A DNA stretch of 41,110 nt from positions 1 through 41,110 of the forward strand of contig JAEZED010000105.1 of the NCBI GenBank assembly GCA_023417885.1. The letters are read 5' to 3'. This DNA is from Planctomycetota bacterium. GTDB taxonomy: Bacteria; Planctomycetota; Phycisphaerae; Tepidisphaerales; Tepidisphaeraceae. The position numbers and the translations under genes were made by a program. Shown piece by piece: positions 17,635-26,089 of the stretch. The notes below the pieces were generated by a model. The model searched no databases. It was not told the origin of the DNA and worked only from the letters and a program-made list of their open reading frames with translations. Every line of letters starts with the position of its first letter. Positions within the stretch are counted from its first letter, which is position 1.

Positions 17635-18648
17635 ATGGATCGGCCACACTCCAATGTATCGGGCGCGATGAAGACGACCCTCGTGGTCATCGTCAACTAC
17701 CGCACGCCGGGGCTTGTGATCGACTGCCTGGAGTCGCTCCAGCCGGAAGTCGAATCCGTCTCCGGGCAGTTTGGCGCCGTCCGCGTCGAGATCGTGGACA
17801 ACGCCAGCGGCGACGGCTCGCCGGACCGGATCGAGGAGGCGATCGCCTCGCGCGGATGGGCCTCCTGGGCCGAGTTGCGCCGCGTCCCGCGCAACGGCGG
17901 ATTCGCCTTTGGCAACAACGCCGCCATCCGCCCCGCGCTCGAGGAGCCGGCGCCCCCCGACTACTTCTGGCTGCTGAATCCGGACACGATCGTCCGCCCG
18001 GGCGCGCTTCTGGCGTTGGTGGCGTTCATGAACGACCAACCCCGTGCGGGGCTGGCGGGCAGCCGGCTGGAAGATCCGGATGGCACGCCGCAGCGCTCGG
18101 CATTTCGCTTTCCCTCGGTCGCCGGCGAGGTGGACAACGGCGTCCGCCTCGGCCTCCTGAGCCGGCTGCTCTCGCGGAGCGTCATCGCACCGGAGCCGCC
18201 GGCGCAGCGGTCGCAGATCGACTGGCTCTCCGGCGCGAGCCTCCTGGTCCGCCGCGAGGTGTTCGAGGCGGTGGGCCTGATGGACGACGCCTACTTCATG
18301 TATTTCGAGGAGGTGGACCTGTGCCGGCGGGCGCGAAAGAAGGGATGGACCTGCTGGTACATCCCGGACAGCCGCGTCGTGCACCTCGTCGGCCAGGCCA
18401 GCGGCATGAACGACGCGCAGCGGAACAGGCGACGCGCCGACTACTGGTTCGACAGCCGCCGGCGCTACTTCCTGAAGCATCTCGGGGCGGTGCGCACGCT
18501 GATGGCCGATACCCTCTTCATGGCCGGCTTCGCCAGTTGGCGCCTGCGCCGGCGGATCCAGCGCAAGCCCGACCCGGATCCGGCGCGCTTCCTGGCCGAC
18601 TTCGCGCGTCACAGCGTCTGGCGCCGCGGCTTCGGGCTCGATCGATGA
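17635..18648 (+). CDS. GT2 glycosyltransferase (WbbL rhamnosyltransferase-like)
   Basis: This 337-residue GT-A enzyme is of the WbbL/RfbF-like branch. It has VVIVNYRTPGLVIDCLESL, VEIVDNASGDGSPD, NGGFAFGNNAAIR, LLNPDT with D117, the acceptor and base segment DWLSGASLLVRREVFEAVGLMDDAYFMYFEEVDLCRRA, and a final VVHLVGQASG. These are the standard features of that branch, whose characterised members often add rhamnose to lipid-linked acceptors. The specificity here is inference. ATG 17635 is given; ATG 17668 (MKTTLVVIVNY) is also reasonable. The stop overlaps the next start in ATGA, indicating coupling. Confidence 0.88.
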   Translation: MDRPHSNVSGAMKTTLVVIVNYRTPGLVIDCLESLQPEVESVSGQFGAVRVEIVDNASGDGSPDRIEEAIASRGWASWAELRRVPRNGGFAFGNNAAIRPALEEPAPPDYFWLLNPDTIVRPGALLALVAFMNDQPRAGLAGSRLEDPDGTPQRSAFRFPSVAGEVDNGVRLGLLSRLLSRSVIAPEPPAQRSQIDWLSGASLLVRREVFEAVGLMDDAYFMYFEEVDLCRRARKKGWTCWYIPDSRVVHLVGQASGMNDAQRNRRRADYWFDSRRRYFLKHLGAVRTLMADTLFMAGFASWRLRRRIQRKPDPDPARFLADFARHSVWRRGFGLDR

Positions 18649-19781
18649 GCCCGCCGACGATCCTGTTCACACAACGCGACCCTGAGATGCCCGATCACGA
18701 CGGCCAAGATGCGCGAGCATTGACGACGCCCGACGCAGCCGTTGGCGTCGTGGCCATCGGACGCAACGAGGGGGAGCGGATGGTGACCTGCCTCCGCGCC
18801 GCCCTCGCCCAGGCGCCGAACGCGGTGGTTTACGTCGACTCCGGCAGTACAGACGGCTCGCTGCAGCGGGCGCGCGAGATGGGCGCGATCGTGGTGGACC
18901 TGGATCTCTCCACTCCTTTCACCGCCGCCCGCGCGCGCAACGCCGGCCTCACCGAGCTCCTGCGCCGAAGGCCGGAAGTGGAATTCGTGCAGTTCCTGGA
19001 CGCCGACTGCGAGATGTCGCCCGGCTGGCTCGCCGCCGCCGTCGCGAAGCTGCGTGGGGATGATCTCCTGGCCGGCGTCGCCGGGCGGTTGCGCGAGCGA
19101 TTCCCCGAAGCGACGATCTACAACCGCCTGTGCGACATGGAATGGCAGGCCCCGGCGGGCGAGACCCGCGCCGTCGGCGGGAACGCGATGCTGCGCGTGC
19201 GGGCGCTGGGCCAGGTCGGCGGGTATGACCCGTCCCTCATCGCCGGGGAAGAGCCGGAGATGTGCGTGCGGCTCCGCGAGCGCGGCTGGCGCCTATGGCG
19301 CCTGGAGGCGGACATGGCCCTCCACGACGCCGCCATGACGCGCTTCTCCCAGTGGTGGCGCCGCGCGGTGCGGTTCGGCTATGCCCAGGCGCAGGTCTCG
19401 CAGAAGCACCGCCACAGCACGCAGCGGATCTGGCACCGGGAAACCAGAAGCACCATCGCCTGGGGCCTGGGGCCTCCCCTGCTGGCAGCGGCCTCGGTGA
19501 CGATCCTTGCAATCGCGTTTGGCGGATGGTGGTGGCTCCTGGGGCTGCTTCCGCTGGAGCTGTACGACCTCCTGGCCCTGAAGGTCTACCTCCGCGCCCG
19601 GCGCGAGGATAAGACGCGTGAGGATGCCGCGTTGTACGCCGCCGCGATCACGCTGGCGAAGTTTCCGCAGTTCCAGGGAGTTCTCCGATTCCTGCTGGCG
19701 CGCCTGACCGGGCGCGGGGCCGGGATCATGGAATACAAGCGTCCCGAACAGCCGCCAGTCGGCGAGGACCGGGCGGGCTAG
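18645..19781 (+). CDS. GT2-family glycosyltransferase with C-terminal membrane helix
   Basis: This 378-residue protein starts at ATG 18645, overlapping the previous stop by four bases. After about 30 polar residues it reads GVVAIGRNEGERMVTCLRAAL, VVYVDSGSTDGS, FLDADCEMSPGW (D119, D121), VGGNAMLRVRALGQVGGYD and IAGEEPEMCVRLRERGW, all conserved GT2 elements. A hydrophobic segment near residues 275-310 suggests membrane association (PPLLAAASVTILAIAFGGWWWLLGLL). A basic C-terminus follows. It is likely part of the same transcript as its neighbours. Donor unknown. Confidence 0.88.
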   Translation: MSPPTILFTQRDPEMPDHDGQDARALTTPDAAVGVVAIGRNEGERMVTCLRAALAQAPNAVVYVDSGSTDGSLQRAREMGAIVVDLDLSTPFTAARARNAGLTELLRRRPEVEFVQFLDADCEMSPGWLAAAVAKLRGDDLLAGVAGRLRERFPEATIYNRLCDMEWQAPAGETRAVGGNAMLRVRALGQVGGYDPSLIAGEEPEMCVRLRERGWRLWRLEADMALHDAAMTRFSQWWRRAVRFGYAQAQVSQKHRHSTQRIWHRETRSTIAWGLGPPLLAAASVTILAIAFGGWWWLLGLLPLELYDLLALKVYLRARREDKTREDAALYAAAITLAKFPQFQGVLRFLLARLTGRGAGIMEYKRPEQPPVGEDRAG

Positions 19782-20095
19782 CGGTCAGAGGCGTCGCTGA
19801 CGCGTTCCCAGCCCGGCCCGATCGGGTGTACGCTCGGGCGGAACAGGCATTCCGCGTGGGGACAAAGAGCGGGCGATCCGATATGGTAAAGGATGTAGAC
19901 GCTCGAGCGCCGCCCCCTAGGCGTCCTCGGGTGTCGGAAGGCGGTACGACTCGCGTCGGCGGCATGGCCGCTCGATGCTACACTGGCGGCCGCACCACCG
20001 TGCGCCGGGCCCGGTTGAGGCAGGAGGCCGCTGGCATCGAGGGAACGCGTAAGACACTGGTGAACTCCCTTCCGCAGTCCAGTTCGATCTCTGAC
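19782..20095 (+). other. 314-base gap before the GT2 gene, possible promoter region
   Basis: The reading frame of the next gene stays open back to 19826, but the predicted residues here are not glycosyltransferase-like and contain many Arg/Gly/Pro residues. I therefore treat most of it as non-coding. It holds an A/T-richer stretch at 19880-19895 and a TACACT -10-like hexamer at 19979-19984 with no clear -35. ATG 19883, GTG 20060 and ATG 20096 are all in-frame starts for the next gene. I see no terminator and no repeat. Confidence 0.4.
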
Positions 20096-21229
20096 ATGGG
20101 CGGCTCAGCCGCCAGTGTCGCCGCTGCGCCTGGTGCGGCGCAGATCGAGCGGAAGGTCAATCCGCCCGCCGCCCGCGCCGGGGCCGACCAGCCCCCACGC
20201 CACGATGAGCACGGGGGCGCTGCCTCCAGCCGGAGCGGCCAGGGATCGTCCGGGGCGACCGTTCGCTTCCGGCCCGCCGCGGAGTCGGACACCCGCCCGG
20301 GACGCCGCTACTGCCTGATCACCCCCTGCCGTGACGAAGAGCAGTTCGCCGAGGTCACGCTGCGGAGCATCGCCGAGCAGGCCGAGCCGCCGACCCTGTG
20401 GATCGTGGTGGACGACGGGTCGAAGGATGGCACGCCCGAGATTCTCCGGCGCTGGCAGGAGCGCCTGCCGTACCTGCGCGTGATCACACGGCCCGACCGG
20501 GGCGAGCGCAAGCTCGGCGGCGGGGTGATCGACGCTTTCTACGACGGCTACCACGCGATCGATCCGTCCGACTTCGACTACATCTGCAAGCTCGACCTGG
20601 ATCTCCAGCTTCCGGCCACCTACTTCGCGGACGTGATGGACGCAATGGAGGCGGACGGGCGGCTGGCTGTGTTCAGCGGCAAGCCCTACTTCCGCCGCGG
20701 CACGCGCCTGACGAGCGAGATGTGCGGTGACGAGAACGCCGTGGGGATGGTGAAGTTCTACCGGGTCGAGGCGTTCGAGCAGATCGGCGGGTTCGTGCGC
20801 GAGGTGATGTGGGACGGGATTGACGGCCACCGTTGCCGGATGCTCGGCTGGCGCGCCGAGAGCCGCGACGATCCCAAGCTGCGTTTCGTGCACCTGCGCC
20901 CGATGGGCACCAGCCACAAGAGCTGGTGGACCGGCCGGGCGCGCCACGGTCGCGGGCAGTACTTCATGGGCACCGCGCCGCTCTACATGCTTGCCAGCGC
21001 GATCTACCGGATGAGCCGCCCGCCCCGCGTGATCGGCGGGATCGCGATGCTGTGGGGGTATGTCCGCAGCGGGCTGTCCGGCTCCCGGCGCTACGAGGAC
21101 GAGCAGTTCCGCCGCTTCCTGCGCAGGTATCAGTGGATGTGCCTGCTGATGGGTAAGAAGCGCGCGACGCGGAAGATCGAGGCGGAGCACGCCAGGGACT
21201 TCAGGGGCGCTACAACCGCAAGAGACTAA
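20096..21229 (+). CDS. GT2-family glycosyltransferase
   Basis: From ATG 20096 this is a 377-residue protein with about 65 disordered residues followed by a GT-A domain: YCLITPCRDEEQFAEVTLRSI, WIVVDDGSKDGTPEIL, KLDLDLQLP with D167 and D169, FSGKPYFRRGTRL, VGMVKFYRVEAFEQIGGF, and then WDGIDGHRCRMLGWR, which supplies the usual catalytic acidic residue region. It resembles glycosyltransferases found beside exosortase/EPS genes, and it closes the run of chain-building enzymes. The true start is uncertain because the frame is open back to 19826 and GTG 20060 or ATG 19883 could be used. No terminator follows; the next gene begins after a long structured gap. Confidence 0.82.
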   Translation: MGGSAASVAAAPGAAQIERKVNPPAARAGADQPPRHDEHGGAASSRSGQGSSGATVRFRPAAESDTRPGRRYCLITPCRDEEQFAEVTLRSIAEQAEPPTLWIVVDDGSKDGTPEILRRWQERLPYLRVITRPDRGERKLGGGVIDAFYDGYHAIDPSDFDYICKLDLDLQLPATYFADVMDAMEADGRLAVFSGKPYFRRGTRLTSEMCGDENAVGMVKFYRVEAFEQIGGFVREVMWDGIDGHRCRMLGWRAESRDDPKLRFVHLRPMGTSHKSWWTGRARHGRGQYFMGTAPLYMLASAIYRMSRPPRVIGGIAMLWGYVRSGLSGSRRYEDEQFRRFLRRYQWMCLLMGKKRATRKIEAEHARDFRGATTARD

Positions 21230-21793
21230 CGGCACGGAGGTTGCAGGCGGTGGCCTGGAATTGGCGTGTCTGCGCGCGCATCGGCGCGTGATTCTGGAGC
21301 GCTTGGCTTTCCCAGATTCTCACAACGCCCTTTCGCGGTTGTGCCGATGGATAGACTGGGCCGTGCGTGACGGCGCTCGTGAGTTTATCGGGCGTTAAAA
21401 ATATGGCTCGGAGCCACAGGACTCTCGGTAGGCTGGGGCTCCGGCGGATTCGGAAACTGACCAGTCGCGTACTGGAGTGACTAGATCGTTCCTTCGGGAA
21501 CCCTCCCCTGATCCGAAGTCCCTTGCCCCCGGGCTTGTGGTTTGGGATGTCTTGAGAAACGGTTGAGCGCTTCGCAAAAAGATCCTCTTGCCCTGACCGG
21601 AAACACGGCGGCTCTCCCCGGCAAGCGGAGCCGCCGTCGTCGGCGTGCGACCACGGCCAAGAACCGTAAGCCATCCCCAATTTCAGCAGGTGACAAGTCC
21701 GGCCCATCCCTTAAGGATGCCGGGACGGAAGCCGCCCATAAACGACCGGCCACGGTCGGCGCGACCGTCCGGGAGAAGGAGGAGTCAACACCC
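21230..21793 (+). other. 564-base gap with several RNA-like hairpins upstream of the WecG-fusion gene
   Basis: This is the longest gap in the cluster. It contains hairpin CACAACGC/GCGGTTGTG (21321-21343, one bulge), an A-rich block GTTAAAAATATGG (21394-21406) that could hold a promoter, a nested multibranched structure at 21435-21529 (separate entry), a perfect 10-bp hairpin ACGGCGGCTC/GAGCCGCCGT (21605-21637) and a 6-bp hairpin CGACCG/CGGTCG (21743-21758). AGGAGGAG at 21777-21784 then serves the GTG start at 21794. From 21542 the frame of the next gene is open, so the right half could alternatively encode a disordered N-terminus. Confidence 0.5.
21435..21529 (+). ncRNA. Candidate structured leader RNA with a three-way junction
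   Basis: The following pairings are seen directly. GGGGC (21435-21439) pairs with GCCCC (21525-21529). GGATTCGGA (21446-21454) pairs with TCCGAAGTCC (21512-21521) over nine base pairs with one bulged G (21518). CCAGT/ACTGG (21461-21465, 21471-21475) and GTTCC-TTCG-GGAAC (21488-21501) are enclosed inside. The last is a cUUCGg tetraloop, which is exceptionally stable in RNA and favours the plus strand. The nesting is consistent with a three-way junction preceding the WecG-fusion gene. It does not match any riboswitch consensus that I can recall. Function and transcription are unproven. Confidence 0.4.
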
Positions 21794-23953
21794 GTGTTCG
21801 TCGAACCCCGGCTGGAGCCGGAAGCCAACCGCACCGCCGACGCCGCGACCGCCCTTGTCGATGACGAGGATGCGACCGCTGTGCGCGACCGCGTGGTGCC
21901 AGGCGACGACACGGCTGCTGACAACGAATCGACGGAGGCCGAAACGTCTGCGGGCGCCGCGAGCTCGGTCGAGCGGCCCGAGGCGAAGGTGGCCTCCCAG
22001 CGGCTTTCGGGCCCGCCGAGCCTCCCGACCGTCCGCCTTGCCGGCGTGGAGCTTCATGCGGTCAACGAAGAGCAGGCGATCGAGACGATCCTTGCCGAGT
22101 TGGAGTGCGGGCGCGGGGGCGTCGTCGTCACGCCAAACCTGGACCACATCCATCGCTGCACCAGGAACATGACCTTCGCGGCGCTGGTCGCGGAGGCGGA
22201 TCTGGTCGTGGCCGATGGAATGCCGCTGGTCTGGGCCAGCCGGATCAAGGGGACGCCCCTGCCCCAGCGCGTGGCGGGGAGCAACCTCATCAGTTCCCTT
22301 TCCGGCGCCGCCGCCGCCGCCGGGCGCCGCGTCTACCTGCTCGGGGGCGACCCGGGCACGGCCGAGGGCGCCGCGCGCGTGCTCCAGGATCGCTATCCGG
22401 ATCTCGTGGTCGCTGGCACGCACTGCCCGCCGGTTGGCTTCGAGTACGACTCGGTGCAGATGGCGACGCTGGTCGAGAGGCTCCAGGCGGCGAAGCCGGA
22501 CATCGTCTTCGTCGCTCTGGGCAGCCCGAAGCAGGAGAAGCTGATCAACCAGATCCGCCGCACCCTGCCGCAGGCCTGGTGGCTCGGCGTCGGGATCAGC
22601 TTCAGCTTCCTGACGGGGCAGGTGCGCCGGGCGCCGCAGTGGATGCAGGCCAGCGGGTTCGAGTGGCTTCACCGCCTCGTGCAGGAGCCCCGCCGGCTGT
22701 TCAAGCGATATGTCCTCGTGGGCGTGCCGTTCGCGGCGCGGCTAATGACGCGTTCGTTCGGCGAGCGCGTGGCGCGCGGCGTGGGCTTGGCGCGACCGGA
22801 GCCTGTGAAGCGGCACGCGGGGACGCTGCGGATTGTCGAAGCCTTGGATGCCGATGCGCGCCTGAACGGCGATGCCAACGCGGCTGCTGTGCAGCGCGCC
22901 GCACGCAAGGCGCGGGAAGAGGCGCCGGGCGAGGATTTTACGGAACTGTCGGTCGACATCGGAGAGCGGCGCGCCGACGCGATGGCGGTGCTCGCTCGCC
23001 TGCGCGCCCTGGTGCTGCTGGGCGGCAAGGTGCGTCCCAGCGCCTTCACGCGCAGCTGCGCCCGGCCGGCGCTTGAGCTTCCGGTGAACGACCGGGAGCG
23101 CCTGATGGACAACTGGCTTCGGCAGGCGGACGACCTGGCGAAGCTTGCCGGGCTGGACTGCCTGCCGATCCGGGTCGTGGTGAGCGACGAGCACGATGCC
23201 CCTGCTCGCGCCGACGGGCTGGACGGGCCGGTCCGTCCAGCGGGCGGCTTCAGCGTCGATCGCGACCTAAGCGAGTATCGCGGCACCGGCGGCGTGCTCC
23301 ACGACATCGCGGGCGAATATGCCGATGACGACGTGTTGCTGGTCTGCAACGCCGCGCAGGTGCTGATGGAGCCGTTGACGGTCATCGCGCGGGCGCTGGC
23401 GCACAAGGGAGGCGACGTCTCCCTGATCGCCCACGACGACGGCACGCCGTCGGGTGCGATGCTCGTGAGCGTGAAGACGCTGCGGCAGATCAGTTCCGTC
23501 GGCTACGTGGACATGAAGGAGCAGGCGCTTCCCCGGATCGCCCGGCAGTTCGCCGTCCGGGCCCTGCGCTGCCGCAGGCCGAGCGCCCTGCCCGTGAGAA
23601 CCCTGGAGGGCTATATCCGCGCGCTTCAGCAGCTTCATGCGAAGCTTTCCCAGCGCGGCCGCGGTGCGGAGCCGGACCCGCTTTCGGAAAACTTCCAGAA
23701 GCATTTCGCGCTGGTCGAGCCGGGGGCCGAGGTGCATCCGACGGCGTACATCCACGACTCCGTCATCCTGTCAGGCGCGCGCGTTGAAGCCGGCGCTACG
23801 GTCGTGCGATCGGTGGTCTGTCGGGACGCGGTGGTGCCGCGCGAGGCGCGCGTCGTGGATGCAATGGTCACGCGCTACACGTGGATCGACGGCACTTCCC
23901 GGCTGGACCGGGCCGCGCGCGTCGCCCGCACCGCGACCGCCGCCGGTATCTGA
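21794..23953 (+). CDS. WecG/TagA-family glycosyltransferase fused to degenerate NDP-sugar pyrophosphorylase and hexapeptide beta-helix
   Basis: From GTG 21794 (AGGAGGAG nine bases upstream) the protein has 719 residues. TTG 21542 would add 84 disordered residues. Residues about 77-320 are a GT26 WecG/TagA/CpsF domain: TPNLDHIHRC, ADLVVADGMPLVWASRIKG with the family's conserved aspartate, RVAGSNL, and LGSPKQEKLI. These enzymes add the second sugar to a lipid-linked primer. Residues about 400-600 resemble a nucleotidyltransferase (PF00483), but the GGxGTRL loop reads LLGGKVRPSAF and the catalytic NGD is NAA (N519, A520, A521). GTGGVLHDIAGEY matches the usual LGTAGAL segment. Residues about 646-690 are hexapeptide repeats (VHPTAYIHDSVILSGARVEAGATV) of a left-handed beta-helix. 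The second module therefore looks like a pseudoenzyme that may bind sugar nucleotide without catalysis. Confidence 0.85.
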   Translation: MFVEPRLEPEANRTADAATALVDDEDATAVRDRVVPGDDTAADNESTEAETSAGAASSVERPEAKVASQRLSGPPSLPTVRLAGVELHAVNEEQAIETILAELECGRGGVVVTPNLDHIHRCTRNMTFAALVAEADLVVADGMPLVWASRIKGTPLPQRVAGSNLISSLSGAAAAAGRRVYLLGGDPGTAEGAARVLQDRYPDLVVAGTHCPPVGFEYDSVQMATLVERLQAAKPDIVFVALGSPKQEKLINQIRRTLPQAWWLGVGISFSFLTGQVRRAPQWMQASGFEWLHRLVQEPRRLFKRYVLVGVPFAARLMTRSFGERVARGVGLARPEPVKRHAGTLRIVEALDADARLNGDANAAAVQRAARKAREEAPGEDFTELSVDIGERRADAMAVLARLRALVLLGGKVRPSAFTRSCARPALELPVNDRERLMDNWLRQADDLAKLAGLDCLPIRVVVSDEHDAPARADGLDGPVRPAGGFSVDRDLSEYRGTGGVLHDIAGEYADDDVLLVCNAAQVLMEPLTVIARALAHKGGDVSLIAHDDGTPSGAMLVSVKTLRQISSVGYVDMKEQALPRIARQFAVRALRCRRPSALPVRTLEGYIRALQQLHAKLSQRGRGAEPDPLSENFQKHFALVEPGAEVHPTAYIHDSVILSGARVEAGATVVRSVVCRDAVVPREARVVDAMVTRYTWIDGTSRLDRAARVARTATAAGI

Positions 23954-24066
23954 GGCGACTTCCCGACACCGGTATCCGACGTTCCCCTTGAAGTATCCCG
24001 GGGCGATCCGGCCCCCGATCCGCGCGGCCGCGGAGCCATTGGACAGAACCTATCAACCCGCGCCCA

Positions 24067-25146
24067 ATGACCCCGATGGCACCTTCGAGCACACCGTCAG
24101 ATCTCCCGGCCGACAGGCCGGCGGAGGGCGAGCACGAAGCCGCCTCCTCGATGGTCTCGCCGGCGCGCTCGCGCGTGGTGGGTCAGCGCGTCCGGGCACG
24201 GGCGGCCGATGGACAGCACTGGCCCGGTCCGGTGTTCGCGGCGGATGATCCGCGTCCGAGGCAGATGTCGCTGCCGCTCTGGGGCCGCGCACCGCGGCTC
24301 ACGCTGCGGCTGATCATGGTGGGCCTTGCAATGGCGGCACTGGGCTCCTGGGCGACGTGGCGCGCCTGGGTGGACGCCTGGTCGCTGGCGGACATCAACG
24401 GGGAGAACAGCCACGTCTTCCTTGCCCCGTTCGTGGTGCTCTGGCTCTTCTGGGTTCGCCGCGGACGCCTGCCGCACGTGCGGGTGACCGGCCGGTGGAT
24501 CGGCGTGCTGATGATCGCCGCTGGCTGGGCCTTTGCGACGTTCGGCCTCTGGAACAACGTCGCCGCCGCCTTCCACATCGGGAGCCTGGCGATCGTGCTG
24601 GGCGCGTTCGTGAGCGTCTGCGGCAAGGGATCGGTGCTGCGCTTCATGCCGGCGGCTTTCGGGCTGCTGTTCCTGATCCCGGTGCCGCAGTACATCCGCC
24701 AGCGCCTAGCGATCCCGCTTCAGACGACGACGGCCCGGCTGACCGACGGCGTCCTCGACGCCATCGGCATCCAGTCGCAGGTGGCGGGCAACACGCTTAT
24801 CGTGGACGGCAAGTCTGTCATGATCGCCGATGCCTGCAACGGCATGCCGATGGTCTTCGGGCTGCTGCTCGTCACCTATGCGTTCGTTTTTGCCTGGCCC
24901 ATGCGCAACAGCGTGCGCTGGATGCTGCTGATCCTGAGCCCGCTGGTCACCCTCGGCTGCAACGTCCTCCGGACCGTGCCGCTGGTCTGGACGTACGCCA
25001 ACCGCAGCCGCGAGGAGTTCGAGTGGCTGCACACCTACAGCAGCTGGATGATGCTCCCGCTGGCGTTCCTGCTCCTGCTGGGCGTCGTCCGCGCCTTGCG
25101 CTGGTTCGACGTGCCCGTGGACCGCTACCGGCTCGCCGCCCAGTAG
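24067..25146 (+). CDS. Exosortase (Xrt-type membrane transpeptidase)
   Basis: This 359-residue polytopic protein processes proteins carrying PEP-CTERM tails at the outer face of the inner membrane. The three conserved catalytic residues are visible: C257 in IADACNGMP, R302 in CNVLRT, and H322 in EWLHTYSSW. GENSHVFLAPFVVLWLFW in the first helices and FLIPVPQYIRQRLAIPLQ before the active-site loop are also family features. A cytosolic, Pro/Ala-rich N-terminus of about 75 residues precedes the first helix and is longer than usual. It starts at ATG 24067, 113 bases after the WecG fusion, and is followed at once by its EpsI-type partner. I cannot assign an exosortase subfamily letter from memory. 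Confidence 0.9.
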   Translation: MTPMAPSSTPSDLPADRPAEGEHEAASSMVSPARSRVVGQRVRARAADGQHWPGPVFAADDPRPRQMSLPLWGRAPRLTLRLIMVGLAMAALGSWATWRAWVDAWSLADINGENSHVFLAPFVVLWLFWVRRGRLPHVRVTGRWIGVLMIAAGWAFATFGLWNNVAAAFHIGSLAIVLGAFVSVCGKGSVLRFMPAAFGLLFLIPVPQYIRQRLAIPLQTTTARLTDGVLDAIGIQSQVAGNTLIVDGKSVMIADACNGMPMVFGLLLVTYAFVFAWPMRNSVRWMLLILSPLVTLGCNVLRTVPLVWTYANRSREEFEWLHTYSSWMMLPLAFLLLLGVVRALRWFDVPVDRYRLAAQ

Positions 25147-25153
25147 AGAAGTG

Positions 25154-26089
25154 ATGATGACCCGTTCCGGCGCATTCAGTTCCCTTCCGCTCCCGGCGCA
25201 GAGATCGCGCGGACGCGACGTGCTGCGCTGGGCGACCATGCCGGGCATCTCCCTCCTGCTGCTGCTGGGCGTCTGGGCCCACCAGTCCAACTACGCCTCC
25301 GCAGACGCCTACGAGGAGTATCACGAGCGTTCGCGCGGCGCGGTCATGAGCCTGCCCACTCAGGTTGGTCACTGGATGGGCCGGGAAGTGCCGCTGCCCC
25401 AGCCGGCACTGGACCTGCTCGACCCCAACGCCCTGCGCAATATCCGCTTCACCGACTACAGCCCCGCAGGGCTCGAGGGACCGGATCAGCGCGTCAGCCT
25501 GATGATCGTCCAATGCAAGCTGGCCCGGGATATGCAGGGTCACTACCCGCCCCGGTGCTATCCCGCCCAGGGCGCCCGAATGCTCTCCGCGGAGCCACGG
25601 AATTGGACTGTGCGCGACGAACGGGGCGCTCTCACGATTCCCGGGATGGAGTATCACTTCCTGGAGCCGGATCGCGGAGGCCGCGACCTGCCGGCCGGGT
25701 TATTGGCCACCGAGGGATATACTCTCGGCCGCCGCCGCGTTGTATTGAGTTTTCTGATCGTGCCGGGCGAAGGGTTCGTCCGGGACATGAAGGGCGTCAA
25801 CGAAGCGGCCGAAGATTACCAACAGCGGCACCGCGGAGCGGCCCAGGTGCAGGTGGTCTTTGACCCCTCGTGGGCGTTACCGGACCGCGGCCAGCGGGAC
25901 GCGATCGCGGTCGAGCTGCTGAGTTCGGCACTCCCCGCCCTTCGCGTCCTGGCGGACGACGACCACAGCGCACCGGTGGTCGCCGCGGCGCCGGTGGCAA
26001 CGGACACGGTGGCGATTGCCCCGCCGCCGGGCGGATTGAGCGGGGCAACGACGACGGGAACCGGGCAGAAGCGAGAGAACGATCAATGA
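25154..26089 (+). CDS. EpsI-type exosortase-associated protein
   Basis: This 311-residue protein with one N-terminal membrane helix (ISLLLLLGVWAHQ) belongs to the EpsI/DUF3485 family, which is found fused to or beside exosortases. Family-like features are the segment LPTQVGHWMGREVPLP, then YPPRCYPAQGARML after a short strand, and VLSFLIVPGEGFVRD. The characteristic Cys in CYP is present. GTG 25151, ATG 25154 and ATG 25157 are adjacent possible starts, just after the exosortase stop. Its role in exosortase function is unknown in the family. A disordered Thr/Pro/Ala tail ends at a stop that overlaps the next start in ATGA. Confidence 0.85.
   Translation: MMTRSGAFSSLPLPAQRSRGRDVLRWATMPGISLLLLLGVWAHQSNYASADAYEEYHERSRGAVMSLPTQVGHWMGREVPLPQPALDLLDPNALRNIRFTDYSPAGLEGPDQRVSLMIVQCKLARDMQGHYPPRCYPAQGARMLSAEPRNWTVRDERGALTIPGMEYHFLEPDRGGRDLPAGLLATEGYTLGRRRVVLSFLIVPGEGFVRDMKGVNEAAEDYQQRHRGAAQVQVVFDPSWALPDRGQRDAIAVELLSSALPALRVLADDDHSAPVVAAAPVATDTVAIAPPPGGLSGATTTGTGQKRENDQ

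Noticed and set aside
17517..18644. Upstream extension of the GT2 gene at 18645, or a frameshifted fusion with the gene at 17635
   Set aside because: The upstream part of this frame is Arg/Pro-rich shadow of the real WbbL-like gene. Both genes have complete domains and meet in a normal ATGA overlap.
21395..21416. Minus-strand intrinsic terminator (TGGCT/AGCCA followed by TATTTTTAA)
   Set aside because: The stem is only five base pairs with a three-base loop, and there is no minus-strand gene for it to end.
21210..21707. Minus-strand frame of 165 residues in the long gap before the WecG fusion
   Set aside because: No domain, no ribosome binding site, mixed codon use, and it covers the RNA-like hairpins. 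It is more likely chance.
21670..21760. Resemblance to a cyclic-di-GMP (GEMM-I) riboswitch around GGGACGGAAGCC
   Set aside because: Only a short stretch resembles the consensus. The GNRA loop, its receptor and the expected paired arms are not in place.
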